IMG/VR virus record: IMGVR_UViG_3300021092_000057
Location: 1-51,516 of that record
DNA: 51,516 bases
Source: a virus
Direction: 5' to 3' (one strand)
The notes under the pieces are model-generated. The model saw nothing but the letters and a program-made list of their open reading frames with translations. It searched no databases and was not told the DNA's origin. Made by a program: the position numbers and the translations under genes. Of the stretch, positions 6,842-15,348 are shown in pieces. Position 1 is the first letter of the stretch, and the number at the start of each line of letters is the position of its first letter.

Positions 6842-8301
6842 TGTTTTAAGTTGATTGTTATAATCTCATAGTTAAAATTTTCTTCGTTGTAGATTTTAAT
6901 TCTTTCAATTAAATGATTGAGTGTATAATTTCGTTGAGAATTTTTTGATACATCATCGGCAATATCATAAAGTGTTGCTTTTATTTTACCTTCTCCTTTT
7001 CTAAGCACTCTTCCGATTGATTGGAGATTTCGAATTCTTGATTTACTCGGTGAAGCAAAAATAACATTATGAAGATTTCGAATATTAATGCCAGTGGAAA
7101 AAGTACCGTAGGAAGCCACAATGATTGCATCTGTTTCTCTCTCAGTAATTTCTCTAACTAATTCTCTTTCTTTCACATCTACAGAACCATGAATGAAAAA
7201 ACATTTTCTGTTTTCATTCTTATCCTTATTTATTAAATCATAAAGTATTTGTCCATGACTTTCGACTCTGCTATACAAAACTAAAGTGTTTCCTTTAAGA
7301 TTTAGAGTTAAATTTTTAATAAAATTATTTCTTTTTTCATGACTGATTAAATATTGGATTTCATCTTCATAAGATTCAAATCTTTTAAAAGGATGTTTAA
7401 GAGTTAAAACTTTGATGTTAAATTTTGAAAGATAACCCTTTTCAATTAACTCATCAGTTCTAATTATTTTATAAGATGGACCAAATAATCCTTCTAATAC
7501 CCATTTATGAGTTTGAGTTCCATCCAATGTACCAGTAAATCCAAAACGATACTTTGTATTATGCAAATGAGACATAATTGTGATTAGTGACTTTGATTTA
7601 AATAAATGAGCCTCGTCTCCAATTACTACATCAAAATCTTCAAAAAATGATTTACTTAGTTTGTAGATTGATTGCCAAGTTGTAATTACTACAAAACTTT
7701 CCGTACTTTTTTCTTTTCCTTGATAAATTTTATGACAATAATTTTCAGCATCCCATCCGTAATCTTGAAAGTCTTTATACATTTGCTCCACCAGTGATGT
7801 GGTTGGAACCACAATTAAAATCTTTTTTTGCTGAGAAACAAAATATCTTACAATAGAATAAATCATTAACGATTTACCAGATGCCGTTGGTGAAATTAAA
7901 AGTTTCCTATTATGTTTTAATGCATCGTAAACACCTTGAATTTGATAATCTCTTGGAAGATGTGTACTAATAGATTTTACATAATCTTTAATCCCTTCTA
8001 ACGAAATGTTATCATTCACTTCAAATGGAAGACCATAAAATTTATTATTTTCAAACTCGTATGAATAGTCGTGGTTTTTGCAAAAAGAAATAACTTTATC
8101 CAATAAACCAACATAGATTTGATTTAATCGAAGATCAAAAAGACGTATTTTTCCATCCCAGTATTTACCTCTATATTGAGGCATAAACTTTGCACCAGGA
8201 ACATCAAATGTAAAATAATCTGAAAGTTCATAGTAAACATGAGGTTCTGATTCAATTGTTAAAAATACTTCGTTTTTCTTCTTGATAATCAAATTTGTCA
8301 T
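6838..8301 (-). CDS. uvsW: UvsW-type superfamily 2 helicase
   Basis: This 487-aa helicase has a Q-like motif RDYQIQG (117-123), Walker A PTASGKS (138-144), DEAH (228-231), GFTGT (near 253) and the motif VI type QSIGRVLRKG (near 440). In T4, UvsW unwinds R-loops and branched DNA and helps switch from origin-dependent to recombination-dependent replication. It overlaps the uvsY stop by 4 bases and the Sm-like start by 4 bases, so the three genes are probably translated together. Confidence 0.95.
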   Translation of the reverse strand: MTNLIIKKKNEVFLTIESEPHVYYELSDYFTFDVPGAKFMPQYRGKYWDGKIRLFDLRLNQIYVGLLDKVISFCKNHDYSYEFENNKFYGLPFEVNDNISLEGIKDYVKSISTHLPRDYQIQGVYDALKHNRKLLISPTASGKSLMIYSIVRYFVSQQKKILIVVPTTSLVEQMYKDFQDYGWDAENYCHKIYQGKEKSTESFVVITTWQSIYKLSKSFFEDFDVVIGDEAHLFKSKSLITIMSHLHNTKYRFGFTGTLDGTQTHKWVLEGLFGPSYKIIRTDELIEKGYLSKFNIKVLTLKHPFKRFESYEDEIQYLISHEKRNNFIKNLTLNLKGNTLVLYSRVESHGQILYDLINKDKNENRKCFFIHGSVDVKERELVREITERETDAIIVASYGTFSTGINIRNLHNVIFASPSKSRIRNLQSIGRVLRKGEGKIKATLYDIADDVSKNSQRNYTLNHLIERIKIYNEENFNYEIITINLKQ

Positions 8302-8732
8302 GTAGTCATTCCTGCCTGAAATCTATGCCATTCAATGCTATTTTTAATTTGATAAGTTCTGTTAAAGATTTGTTTTATAATACTCTCTACGTAATTAATC
8401 ATTACATCATAATACTCTAATTTTAGACATGCCTCTGAGAGTTTTTCATCGGCATCTAAGTATTTTTGAAGAGTTTCTTTATCACGTATTTTTTTAGGGA
8501 ATGGATTTTCCACATAAACATTAGGATCTGCTTTTCCAGTAAAATACTCATATCTTTCGTGACGAATGTTTTTTTCTTGCTGTTTTGCTTTTGCTCTTAA
8601 AAGAATCAAATTATTTAAAATGTCATAATATTTTGCATGAAGTTTTGGTGTATTTAAAGATTCAAGATGCATGTCATCAACATCTATGTGAGAATCTTTT
8701 TCCCACATACTTTGTATCATTTCTAAATTCAT
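8298..8732 (-). CDS. uvsY: UvsY recombination mediator
   Basis: This 144-aa helical, charged protein matches UvsY in size, gene neighbourhood (next to uvsW) and layout: a conserved N-terminal segment, the YEYFTGKADP stretch, the LDADEKL segment and a C-terminal helix pair ending EWHRFQAG. In T4, UvsY loads the UvsX recombinase onto gp32-coated single-stranded DNA. UvsX itself is not in the window. Confidence 0.88.
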   Translation of the reverse strand: MNLEMIQSMWEKDSHIDVDDMHLESLNTPKLHAKYYDILNNLILLRAKAKQQEKNIRHERYEYFTGKADPNVYVENPFPKKIRDKETLQKYLDADEKLSEACLKLEYYDVMINYVESIIKQIFNRTYQIKNSIEWHRFQAGMTT

Positions 8733-8748
8733 AATAATTTAAGATAAG

Positions 8749-9348
8749 TTATGGTCTTGATGGACGATTTTCTATTCTAATCCCTTTACTATCTTGTATT
8801 TCATAATTTGTATATTTAAAACTTACATTAGCTGTAAAATACGTATAATCTCTAGCAGTGCAATCAAAGTCTAATGTTGAAAGTGAAATTGGAAAAAGAT
8901 CTTTGAACTTTATTTGTCTGACTACGTTTAAATTGCTATTTAAAATTTGCAAAGTTCCATCTGAGTATTCAGCAAATCTATTTCTGTCATCTCTTGGATA
9001 TTTAATTGGATCCAATTCTCTTAGATTTGCAAATTGTTCCATGCTTTCTGGATAAGCAAGACCAATCAACCAATTATAAATCTGAACATAATTTTCCATT
9101 TCTTCATCAATTAAAAAACGAAGAGATAAGTCTTCAAAAACTGCTTTATCCCCTGGAACTGGAATATCTTTTAACCAAGAACCTTGTTGAGCAGTTCCCA
9201 TTGTGATTGATGGAATTGCTGCTGTTTGACAATAAAAATCTACTTTAGGAGTCTTTGTTAAAATAAACTTAAATGCAATTGGAGACAATAAATTTCTATT
9301 AGTTACCTGCTTAAAAAGAGGTGATGACAATGGAGGTTCTTGAGTCAT
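8749..9348 (-). CDS. 3: Tail tube-fold protein, probably gp3 tail completion/sheath stabiliser
   Basis: This 199-aa protein starts MTQEPPLSSPLFKQVTNRN and is followed by a beta-rich body with the DIPVPGDK-FEDLSLRFLIDEE pattern of the gp19/tube superfamily. A separate, better gp19 candidate lies beside gp18 at 15349-15954. From memory of cyanophage gene order, the tube-like gene between gp23 and uvsY is gp3, the cap of the tail tube, but gp54 or a gp19 paralogue is possible. A CATAAATA box lies about 25 bases upstream. Confidence 0.7.
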   Translation of the reverse strand: MTQEPPLSSPLFKQVTNRNLLSPIAFKFILTKTPKVDFYCQTAAIPSITMGTAQQGSWLKDIPVPGDKAVFEDLSLRFLIDEEMENYVQIYNWLIGLAYPESMEQFANLRELDPIKYPRDDRNRFAEYSDGTLQILNSNLNVVRQIKFKDLFPISLSTLDFDCTARDYTYFTANVSFKYTNYEIQDSKGIRIENRPSRP

Positions 9349-9371
9349 AATCTAAATTAGCTTGCTATTAT

Positions 9372-9379
9372 TATTTATG
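9372..9379 (-). promoter_or_regulatory. Late promoter box CATAAATA (gp3-like gene)
   Basis: Seven of eight bases match the T4 late box TATAAATA. It lies between the gp23 terminator and the start codon at 9348, allowing the downstream genes to be transcribed independently of gp23. Confidence 0.55.
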
Positions 9380-9384
9380 AACAT

Positions 9385-9411
9385 AAAAAAAGACCCCTCA
9401 AAGGGGTCTTT
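9385..9411 (-). terminator. Intrinsic terminator after gp23
   Basis: On the minus strand a 10-bp perfect stem (AAAGACCCCT paired with AGGGGTCTTT) with a 3-base loop is followed by a run of seven T. It lies 22 bases after the gp23 stop. It is the clearest terminator in the window and fits isolation of the highly expressed capsid transcript. Confidence 0.92.
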
Positions 9412-9432
9412 GTATGATCTTGTAAGTTTAGA

Positions 9433-10833
9433 TCACATAAGGTTGGTGACAGATACTCTTCTGTAGTAGCGGTTGCTATTAACAGTGAGTGTACCCGAAC
9501 CTTGTGTAGTACCCTGCGAGAATGGATTCTCAACCATTCCGTAACGGGTCTTGAAGCCAATCTTGGGCTGGAAGGTGTCCTGACCAACGGCACGAACCAT
9601 TTGGAGAGGAACGTATGGGCAATAGAATAGACCTGCATCATAAGGTGAGGTGCCCTTATAACCGATAACGTAGTACTGGGTAGCAGCAACGTTTGCCGAA
9701 TAAGGATCAATGTAGACTCTATACTTACCATTGATAACACCAGCAAAGGTGTTGCCAGTATCATCAACGTTCAGGTTAGCATTGAGTGCAGGGGTGTAAT
9801 CGAGAACACCAGCCATGGTCAGTGCTGAAGCAACGTCAGCAGAACACAGGATGATGTTACCCTTTCCTCTACGAGTTCTTTGTGCAATTGCGTTTGCATC
9901 ACGCTCAATTTGGAAGAGCAGACCCTTGAACTTCTCAACCGACCAACGACCGTTGGAGTCAACGTCAAGGTTGAAAGTACCAGCGGTTTGGGTGTTGACT
10001 TGAGCACCAGTTTCAGCAACCTTATAGATGGTTCTGATAACTTCACGGTTGATCTCAGCCAAAATCTCAGTCGAGAGAATGTTCGCCAGTTCTGCCTCAG
10101 CATTCAGACCATGAATTGCTTTCAGGTCTTGTGCGAGTTCCAACGAGTATTCAGCTTTCAGAGCTCTTGACTTTGCAGTAACGGTGACTTTCTCGATTGA
10201 GAATGCCATCTCGTTGAATGCCTGACCACCAGGAGCACCCAGATTCTCTGCATCATCCGTTCTCATGCCTTCACCAACGCTGTAAGCAGCTTGGGTAGCA
10301 GTTGTTGAAGGATTCAGAAGTCCAGGATTGCTTCCACCTTGACCAGTAGTACCGAGACCAACCGCAGCATTAACCATTCCAGGAGTGGTTGAACCCATTG
10401 CTCCGTTGGTAGTACCAATACCAGAGAATGCAGTATCAACTTCGTTGAAGAATGATTCAGTTCCAGACTGATTATTATAGCGTGAACGCATTGCAAAGAT
10501 CAGACCAGTAGGTGCGTTCATTGGTTGAACACCAGCCAGATCATAAGCAACCAGATTAGGCATTGAACGTCTGATCAGAGAGATCAGAACTGGATCAAAA
10601 CCAGCTACAGGACCAGTTGCAGTTGCATTAGCACTGAAACCAGCATTTGCTCCAGTATTTGTATTGACGGTTGGAGCTTCCGAAAGGAATGATCTTTCCT
10701 CACGGAGGAATCTTTCTTGGTTCTCTAACAGGACAGCGGTTACGGCTCTACGATGGGAATCTTTGATGTGATCCAGACCATTATGGTCTAAGAGTGGTGC
10801 CCACTTTTCCTGCAGATGTTCTGCGTTGAACAT
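9433..10833 (-). CDS. 23: gp23 major capsid protein
   Basis: This 466-aa protein is of the T4 gp23 family. The first 52 residues form a charged propeptide ending SFLSE, then APTVNTNTG. LSE-A fits the (I/L)-x-E cleavage rule of the gp21 protease, so the mature shell protein would start at Ala53. Conserved parts include the ISLIRRSMPNLVAYDLAGVQPM segment and a long Gly/Ala/Thr-rich insertion around residues 150-190. The ribosome site AAGAGGT is strong and the codons look less AT-rich than those of neighbours, as expected for the most abundant virion protein. A TATAAATT box lies upstream and a strong terminator downstream. Confidence 0.97.
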   Translation of the reverse strand: MFNAEHLQEKWAPLLDHNGLDHIKDSHRRAVTAVLLENQERFLREERSFLSEAPTVNTNTGANAGFSANATATGPVAGFDPVLISLIRRSMPNLVAYDLAGVQPMNAPTGLIFAMRSRYNNQSGTESFFNEVDTAFSGIGTTNGAMGSTTPGMVNAAVGLGTTGQGGSNPGLLNPSTTATQAAYSVGEGMRTDDAENLGAPGGQAFNEMAFSIEKVTVTAKSRALKAEYSLELAQDLKAIHGLNAEAELANILSTEILAEINREVIRTIYKVAETGAQVNTQTAGTFNLDVDSNGRWSVEKFKGLLFQIERDANAIAQRTRRGKGNIILCSADVASALTMAGVLDYTPALNANLNVDDTGNTFAGVINGKYRVYIDPYSANVAATQYYVIGYKGTSPYDAGLFYCPYVPLQMVRAVGQDTFQPKIGFKTRYGMVENPFSQGTTQGSGTLTVNSNRYYRRVSVTNLM

Positions 10834-10866
10834 TTGCGTTTACCTCTTGTTGTGTTTTGGTTTTAC

Positions 10867-10874
10867 AATTTATA
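10867..10874 (-). promoter_or_regulatory. Late promoter box TATAAATT (gp23)
   Basis: Seven of eight bases match TATAAATA. It is 34 bases upstream of the gp23 start, in the short gap after gp22. Confidence 0.5.
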
Positions 10875-10883
10875 ATATTAAAA

Positions 10884-11939
10884 TCACTTCTGAACTGATT
10901 TAGAAAGCACGTTAACGTATGCGCTCATAGCATCAGAGTAATCTATGCCTGTTTGTGCTGATTCGTTAAGTGTTTCAGATTCACTTCTGTATGGAGCAGC
11001 TTGTTGGAAGTATGATTCTCTCAATACTTCAAGCTTCTCTCTATAAGATTCTTCACTCTCAAACTCAACACTTTCGGCAAGTGAAGCAAGCTTCTCTTTC
11101 TGAGTAATCGCAAGACCCTCAGAAACATCAAAAAGGATTCCATCTGCAACCGACTCTGCGAGACGTTTGTTTAGGAAAATGTTTTTCTCAATCTGCTCGT
11201 TGAGTTTTGTCTCCATTTCGTCAAGTTTATCTGCCATATTCTCAACAACATCATACTTATCTTCAGGGATTGATACATAATTTTCTTCAAAAAGTCCCTT
11301 GAGACCCTCAAGGAATGACTCTGTGAGTTCTGACTTGAGACCTTTTTCAATCGCAAGAGTGTTCTCAGCGAACCACTCATCTGCAACATACTCAAGATAT
11401 GAATCTACTCTCTCAACTAATTCTTCTTTGAGGACTTCTACTTCCTCAACAAGTTTTGCTTCATAATGTGCTTCAAAAGCTTCTCTCACTTCAATAACTT
11501 TTGATTTGAGAGCAGCTTCAAAAATAGTTTTTGCTTTATCTTTAAAACCTTCAGAGAGTTCTTCACCTACAAGAAGAGCATTGACATCATCTTCGATGTC
11601 AACATCGTCGTTGATTTCGGGAAGTGCTTCTTCTTCAAAAACTTCTTCCTCATACTCTTCTTCGGTTTCAAAATCCTCTTCTTCAACCTCTTCATACTCT
11701 TCTTTTGCTACTTGTTGAGCAGCGACAAGAGAAACCTTTTTGAGACCGCCACCAGCGTCTCTCAACTTTGCTGAATCGTCATCTGGTCTGTAGTTTGATG
11801 GATCAGGACCACCTAAGTCCTCATAACTAACACCAGCCATAGTTTGCATTTGATCTGGAGCACTTGCCGATGCATTCACTGCGGACTTGGATTGAACAGT
11901 GCCTATTTCCATCTCTTGTAAATTTTTACCACGGGACAT
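10884..11939 (-). CDS. 22: gp22 prohead core scaffold protein
   Basis: This 351-aa, strongly acidic protein has an N-terminal low-complexity part, an extreme Glu-rich stretch (about residues 80-110) and a long series of amphipathic helices (VEVLKEELVERVDSYLEYV; MADKLDEMETKLNEQIEKN). This is typical of the T4-like scaffold that forms the prohead core and is later cut by gp21. It sits between gp21 and gp23 as in T4. The ribosome site GGAGAG is good and a perfect TATAAATA box lies upstream. Confidence 0.93.
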   Translation of the reverse strand: MSRGKNLQEMEIGTVQSKSAVNASASAPDQMQTMAGVSYEDLGGPDPSNYRPDDDSAKLRDAGGGLKKVSLVAAQQVAKEEYEEVEEEDFETEEEYEEEVFEEEALPEINDDVDIEDDVNALLVGEELSEGFKDKAKTIFEAALKSKVIEVREAFEAHYEAKLVEEVEVLKEELVERVDSYLEYVADEWFAENTLAIEKGLKSELTESFLEGLKGLFEENYVSIPEDKYDVVENMADKLDEMETKLNEQIEKNIFLNKRLAESVADGILFDVSEGLAITQKEKLASLAESVEFESEESYREKLEVLRESYFQQAAPYRSESETLNESAQTGIDYSDAMSAYVNVLSKSVQK

Positions 11940-11975
11940 TTGAACTCTCCGATTTTTCCTATTAAAATCTATATT

Positions 11976-11983
11976 TATTTATA
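11976..11983 (-). promoter_or_regulatory. Late promoter box TATAAATA (gp22)
   Basis: This is an exact T4-type late box, 37 bases before the gp22 start and 3 bases after the gp21 stop. Confidence 0.75.
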
Positions 11984-11985
11984 AT

Positions 11986-12639
11986 TTAAAGATTTGCTAA
12001 AAAGTCGTCAAACAGATTTAATTTCTGTTCATCTAACCTTTTTTGATCAACCAATGTATTTATTCTTTTATATGTCTTTGCTGCCATTCTTTCACGTAAA
12101 ACTCCATTATCCCAAACCCAATCTTTGCCTTCCATAATTCCTGAAACAAAAGCGTCAGGAGCAGAAGGATCAGCAACAATGTCAGCAGCGGTGGCAAGAG
12201 TAAAATCTTCTCCTACCATACTATAACCTTCATTGCTTTGTCTGAGAGAACCAACACCACGAGAAGAAACACCAAGTTTTACACCCTCACTTAAAAGTGA
12301 AGATGCAATTTTACCCATTGGGGTGGATTCGAGAATCTTTGCTTTACCAATATAATTGTTTCCTTCTTGACGAAGAGAAACAATCTTATGAGAAACACGG
12401 TCAAGATTGACGGTTGGACCATCTGGATGACCGAGTTCTCCTAAAGCACGTCCTTTTTGAATGAAGTTTTCGTTGTAACGACCAACCTCACGAGAAAGGA
12501 TGTTTATTGGATACATTCTACCATTACGGTTGCAAATGTTTCCTTGAAGAAAAACACCTTCAATGTACAAAGATCTTTTACCGTTACGGTTTTCAACGAT
12601 AACTTCTACATTTTCAATTTCTTCTGTGATTAATTTAAT
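11986..12639 (-). CDS. 21: gp21 prohead protease, apparent ATT start
   Basis: The product is 217 aa if it starts at ATT 12639. The frame clearly codes family sequence upstream of the first usual start (TTG at 12570): KLITEEIENVEVIVENRNG, matching the MKLI-TEE opening I associate with this family. No ATG, GTG or TTG occurs in that stretch back to the TAA 27 bases further up. GGAAAGAG lies just before the ATT. The catalytic His (GELGHPDGP, His71) and Ser (LGVSSRG, Ser126) of this herpes-protease-like fold are present. It cleaves gp22, gp23 and internal proteins during head maturation. A lost ATG, true ATT initiation or a sequence error are the options. Confidence 0.9.
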   Translation of the reverse strand: MKLITEEIENVEVIVENRNGKRSLYIEGVFLQGNICNRNGRMYPINILSREVGRYNENFIQKGRALGELGHPDGPTVNLDRVSHKIVSLRQEGNNYIGKAKILESTPMGKIASSLLSEGVKLGVSSRGVGSLRQSNEGYSMVGEDFTLATAADIVADPSAPDAFVSGIMEGKDWVWDNGVLRERMAAKTYKRINTLVDQKRLDEQKLNLFDDFLANL

Positions 12640-12667
12640 TGCTCTTTCCGCCAGCTCAACATAGTTT

Positions 12668-12675
12668 TATTTATG
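12668..12675 (-). promoter_or_regulatory. Late promoter box CATAAATA (gp21)
   Basis: Seven of eight bases match the late box. It lies 28 bases upstream of the ATT at 12639, which supports a start there rather than at 12570. Confidence 0.55.
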
Positions 12676-12678
12676 CAA

Positions 12679-13200
12679 TTATCCACCTGCAATTTGAACT
12701 TCAGAAACATGAAGATTCGTTGCGGTGCCTGCAGCAATAGCAGAAATTCTTACACTTTTTGCTACTGTTGCATTGGTAATACCAATACCAGTAATTGCTG
12801 CACTATTAAATGCAATAGTAATTGAACTATCTGTAGTAGCAGTTACTTGATTATGTGATGTATTAAATCCTGCTGCACTGGTATTTTCAATTGTTACATA
12901 ATCACCAACTACAAAAGGATTACCAGCATTTTCTTGAAAAGTAATTAAAGTTGATGTTCCAGTAGTTGCAGCACCAATTCTTTGTCTTGCAACTCTTTCC
13001 TTAATCATTTCTGGTTGATTAGGGCTTACATAAAAATTATTTGTTGTCGCAATTGGATTTCCATCAATTACTATGTGGCAACCAGTAGAGGCAGCAGAAA
13101 CTCTTAAGATACCACTTTGAAGTGTAATTCCATTAGTTGTTGCAGCTGTTCCAGTAACAGCTAATGTATTCACACTTTGAACAATTTTTAAAACTGACAT
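12679..13200 (-). CDS. Conserved-type virion protein candidate, Thr/Ala-rich
   Basis: This 173-aa protein is rich in Ala, Thr, Ile and Val and predicted to be nearly all beta. It has SVLKIVQSVNTLAVTGTAAT at the start and the ERVARQRIGAATTGTSTLITF segment in the middle. I do not recognise a domain with a known role. Its position between gp67 and gp21, with its own upstream late-type box, points to a head-associated or decoration protein; this is inference from context. The composition resembles phage surface or fibre proteins. Confidence 0.75.
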   Translation of the reverse strand: MSVLKIVQSVNTLAVTGTAATTNGITLQSGILRVSAASTGCHIVIDGNPIATTNNFYVSPNQPEMIKERVARQRIGAATTGTSTLITFQENAGNPFVVGDYVTIENTSAAGFNTSHNQVTATTDSSITIAFNSAAITGIGITNATVAKSVRISAIAAGTATNLHVSEVQIAGG

Positions 13201-13223
13201 TGCTATTAAAACTCTTTATATGT

Positions 13224-13231
13224 TATTTATT
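13224..13231 (-). promoter_or_regulatory. Late promoter box AATAAATA (173-aa gene)
   Basis: Seven of eight bases match the late box, 24 bases upstream of the ATG at 13200. Confidence 0.45.
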
Positions 13232-13237
13232 ATTTAC

Positions 13238-13401
13238 CTATGTTAAGTCAAAAAATTGTGTAGATCCTATGAAATCTGTTGTGGTTCCGTCAACAACTCT
13301 TACTGCAAGTGTATATACTTCACTCACCTTTGATTGAGTTCTTCCTTTTGTTGTTTTTTTGCTATACTGATTGTTTGAAAAAAATCTGATAAATCAGACA
13401 C
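13238..13401 (-). CDS. Mini-gene at the gp68 position with possible -1 frameshift
   Basis: A GTG start at 13401 has GAGGA 7 bases upstream and lies 3 bases past the gp67-like stop. The zero frame reads MSDLSDFFQTISIAKK and stops at 13324 (25 aa). At 13354-13360 it crosses seven A (frame A-AAA-AAA), a classic -1 slippery pattern. After a -1 slip the reading continues to TAG at 13238, giving about 54 aa ending VVDGTTTDFIGSTQFFDLT. Both parts look protein-like. This could be programmed frameshifting, a real one-base indel or an assembly error. The position corresponds to T4 gene 68, but similarity is not claimed. Confidence 0.45.
13378..13398 (-). terminator. Weak terminator-like hairpin
   Basis: TCTGAT and ATCAGA form a 6-bp stem with a 2-base loop followed by seven T on the minus strand, just after the gp67-like gene. 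The same bases encode the SDLSDFF codons of the mini-gene, so it may be coincidental. Confidence 0.35.
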
Positions 13402-13404
13402 CTA

Positions 13405-13602
13405 TCATTCCTCTTCGGATTCTACATAAGAATTAAAATATTCATCATAATCTTCATAACTTCCGTTATCGAACATTACATTTGCAACAATTGGTCTAGC
13501 TGCATCAATTCTTTCTGCGGATTTTGCAAAAAGAATTTCTTTAATTTTATCACTTGCTTCAGCAGACTCACCACCAACAATAAAATCCATTAATTCGTCC
13601 AT
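13405..13602 (-). CDS. 67: gp67-like prohead core protein
   Basis: This 65-aa protein has a short helical body (MDELMDFIVGG; SDKIKEILFAKSAERIDAAR) and a very acidic tail (YEDYDEYFNSYVESEEE). Size, composition and position directly after the portal gene match T4 gp67, the precursor of internal peptides in the prohead core. It starts 30 bases after gp20. Sequence identity to T4 is low, so the call rests mainly on synteny and composition. Confidence 0.65.
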   Translation of the reverse strand: MDELMDFIVGGESAEASDKIKEILFAKSAERIDAARPIVANVMFDNGSYEDYDEYFNSYVESEEE

Positions 13603-13625
13603 AAGTATTATTTAATTAACTATAC

Positions 13626-13633
13626 TATTTATT
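13626..13633 (-). promoter_or_regulatory. Late promoter box AATAAATA (gp67-like gene)
   Basis: Seven of eight bases match the late box. It overlaps the gp20 stop and is 24 bases before the gp67-like ATG. Confidence 0.45.
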
Positions 13634-15320
13634 AAATTTCTCCACCCTTTGGAATTGATGGTGCTTCTGTTCCTGTCTTTGCATCAGAAATTCCAGGATC
13701 TTGAGGAATTTGCCCCATTGCTCCACCACTTTCTGCTGCTGCTTGCTGATCCATTTGCATCTGCATCATTTCTGCTTCAGTTGGAGGAATTAATCCTGCC
13801 TGTCTTTCTACATCAATGTCAGAATCAATCTCTAACATTTCACTATCAGTTTGTCTGAGAACATTTTGTCTGACATACTTCAGTGAGAAATACTTTCCAA
13901 CATAAGGATCCACTGCAGCAAGAACACCCATACGCTCCTGCATAATCTCAACATTTTTAAGTTCTGCAAAATGATTGTCATACAGATAATTATATTGAAT
14001 GTGATCACTCATTTGATCCCATTCTTCTGGAGTAACTACATTTTTTAGAATCAGTTGAGATCTGAGAATATCGTGAAAAAGATTACTAAATCTTTTTCTC
14101 ATTCTTCCAACAAATTTGCTGAACTTAAGTTCATCTCTTAAGATGTCAGAAGAACGACCAAGATTAAATCCATCATTTGAGTTCAGTCTTGATTCAGGAA
14201 CTCCAAGAGCACGATAAAGTTTCTTTTGAAAATACTCAACATCCGTCAATTCTCCAAGATTTTGACCACCGGGTAAAGTTGTAATTTCTGTACCTCTACC
14301 ACCCTCTCTGCGTGGTAGCCAGAAATCCTCAAGCATACTCATGTACTTTTTATCATCACGTATCTCACCAGTTCCTGCATCATAACTCAACTTATTACGA
14401 TATCGTGACATTACTTCTCTGAGGTATTGCTCTGCCTTTACTTTAGGAAGATTGCCCACATCAATATAAAAAATACGACGCTCTGGAGCACGAGACAGAC
14501 GATAGATAACCAGAGCATCCTCAATCATACGAAGTTGATTAAGTGCTTTAATTGATTTGTGTAAGTATGATAAAACAGTATATTTATTTCTATCTACTAA
14601 TCCAGAGGTACAGTATGCAATTGCATCCTTGGCAATTTTTACACTATCTTTTTGTTGAAGACCAAATTGAATTCCCCCAAGATTTCTTGAGGTATTTGTA
14701 GCATTTTGATTAAAAACAAAATATTCTTCTAAACCTGAAAATTGATAAGACTTTGAATTTGTTGAAAGAACGGATGCTGAGAATTGAGCAACATTATTGC
14801 TTTCCTTTTTTTGCTCTCTCACAAATTTAATTTTAAGTGCATCAATGTAACGAAGTTCTTTAATTCCTTCCTGGGGATTATCCAAATCAATGACTTTATG
14901 ATAATGAATTCGTCCATCTACATACCAATTTCTGAAAATTTCGTGCGCTTTCTTATCAAAGTCCATCATATCTTTGATATATTGAAATTCACTTCGAATA
15001 ATTTCTTTTACTTTATCACTTGCATTTAAATTTGAAAGTTCAACTTGAACTGGAGAATCATTTAAATCTGATACAATGGCTTCACTAATAATGTCTTCGA
15101 TCGCACCATCCACTTCTGGGTGCAATGCCATTTCTCTGTATCTACGAATGAGATCGTATTCAGTCTTAAAAACACCTTCAATGTCAAGATACTGTCCATA
15201 AAAACCACTAGACAAAAAGTAGTCTGCTCCGTCCTCATTATTTTCGGGGACTGGAGAGACTACTCCTTTTGCTTTAGATTTATATGAATCATCAATAGAA
15301 AAACCAAAAAGTGATGCCAT
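13632..15320 (-). CDS. 20: gp20 portal vertex protein
   Basis: This 562-aa protein matches the T4-like portal family: the N-terminal YREMALHPEVDGAIEDIISEA segment, the central FYIDVGNLPKVKAEQYLREV stem region with the conserved PGGQNLGEL loop, and the LGVPESRLNS motif near residue 380. The last 60 residues are Gln/Met/Ala-rich. The portal seeds prohead assembly and is the channel for gp16/17 packaging and for DNA exit. It follows gp19 by 28 bases. No good late box was seen upstream. Confidence 0.96.
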   Translation of the reverse strand: MASLFGFSIDDSYKSKAKGVVSPVPENNEDGADYFLSSGFYGQYLDIEGVFKTEYDLIRRYREMALHPEVDGAIEDIISEAIVSDLNDSPVQVELSNLNASDKVKEIIRSEFQYIKDMMDFDKKAHEIFRNWYVDGRIHYHKVIDLDNPQEGIKELRYIDALKIKFVREQKKESNNVAQFSASVLSTNSKSYQFSGLEEYFVFNQNATNTSRNLGGIQFGLQQKDSVKIAKDAIAYCTSGLVDRNKYTVLSYLHKSIKALNQLRMIEDALVIYRLSRAPERRIFYIDVGNLPKVKAEQYLREVMSRYRNKLSYDAGTGEIRDDKKYMSMLEDFWLPRREGGRGTEITTLPGGQNLGELTDVEYFQKKLYRALGVPESRLNSNDGFNLGRSSDILRDELKFSKFVGRMRKRFSNLFHDILRSQLILKNVVTPEEWDQMSDHIQYNYLYDNHFAELKNVEIMQERMGVLAAVDPYVGKYFSLKYVRQNVLRQTDSEMLEIDSDIDVERQAGLIPPTEAEMMQMQMDQQAAAESGGAMGQIPQDPGISDAKTGTEAPSIPKGGEI

Positions 15321-15348
15321 TATTAAAAAATAGAAGACTATGTTCTAT

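Noticed and set aside
9375-9767. 130-codon minus-strand frame at the end of gp23
   Set aside because: It overlaps gp23 in another frame, crosses the terminator and has a Ser/Leu/Arg-biased product typical of a shadow.
12571-12662. Separate small gene starting at ATG 12662 ahead of gp21
   Set aside because: That frame ends after ten codons (MLSWRKEQLN); the gp21 frame in the same stretch has clear family sequence instead.
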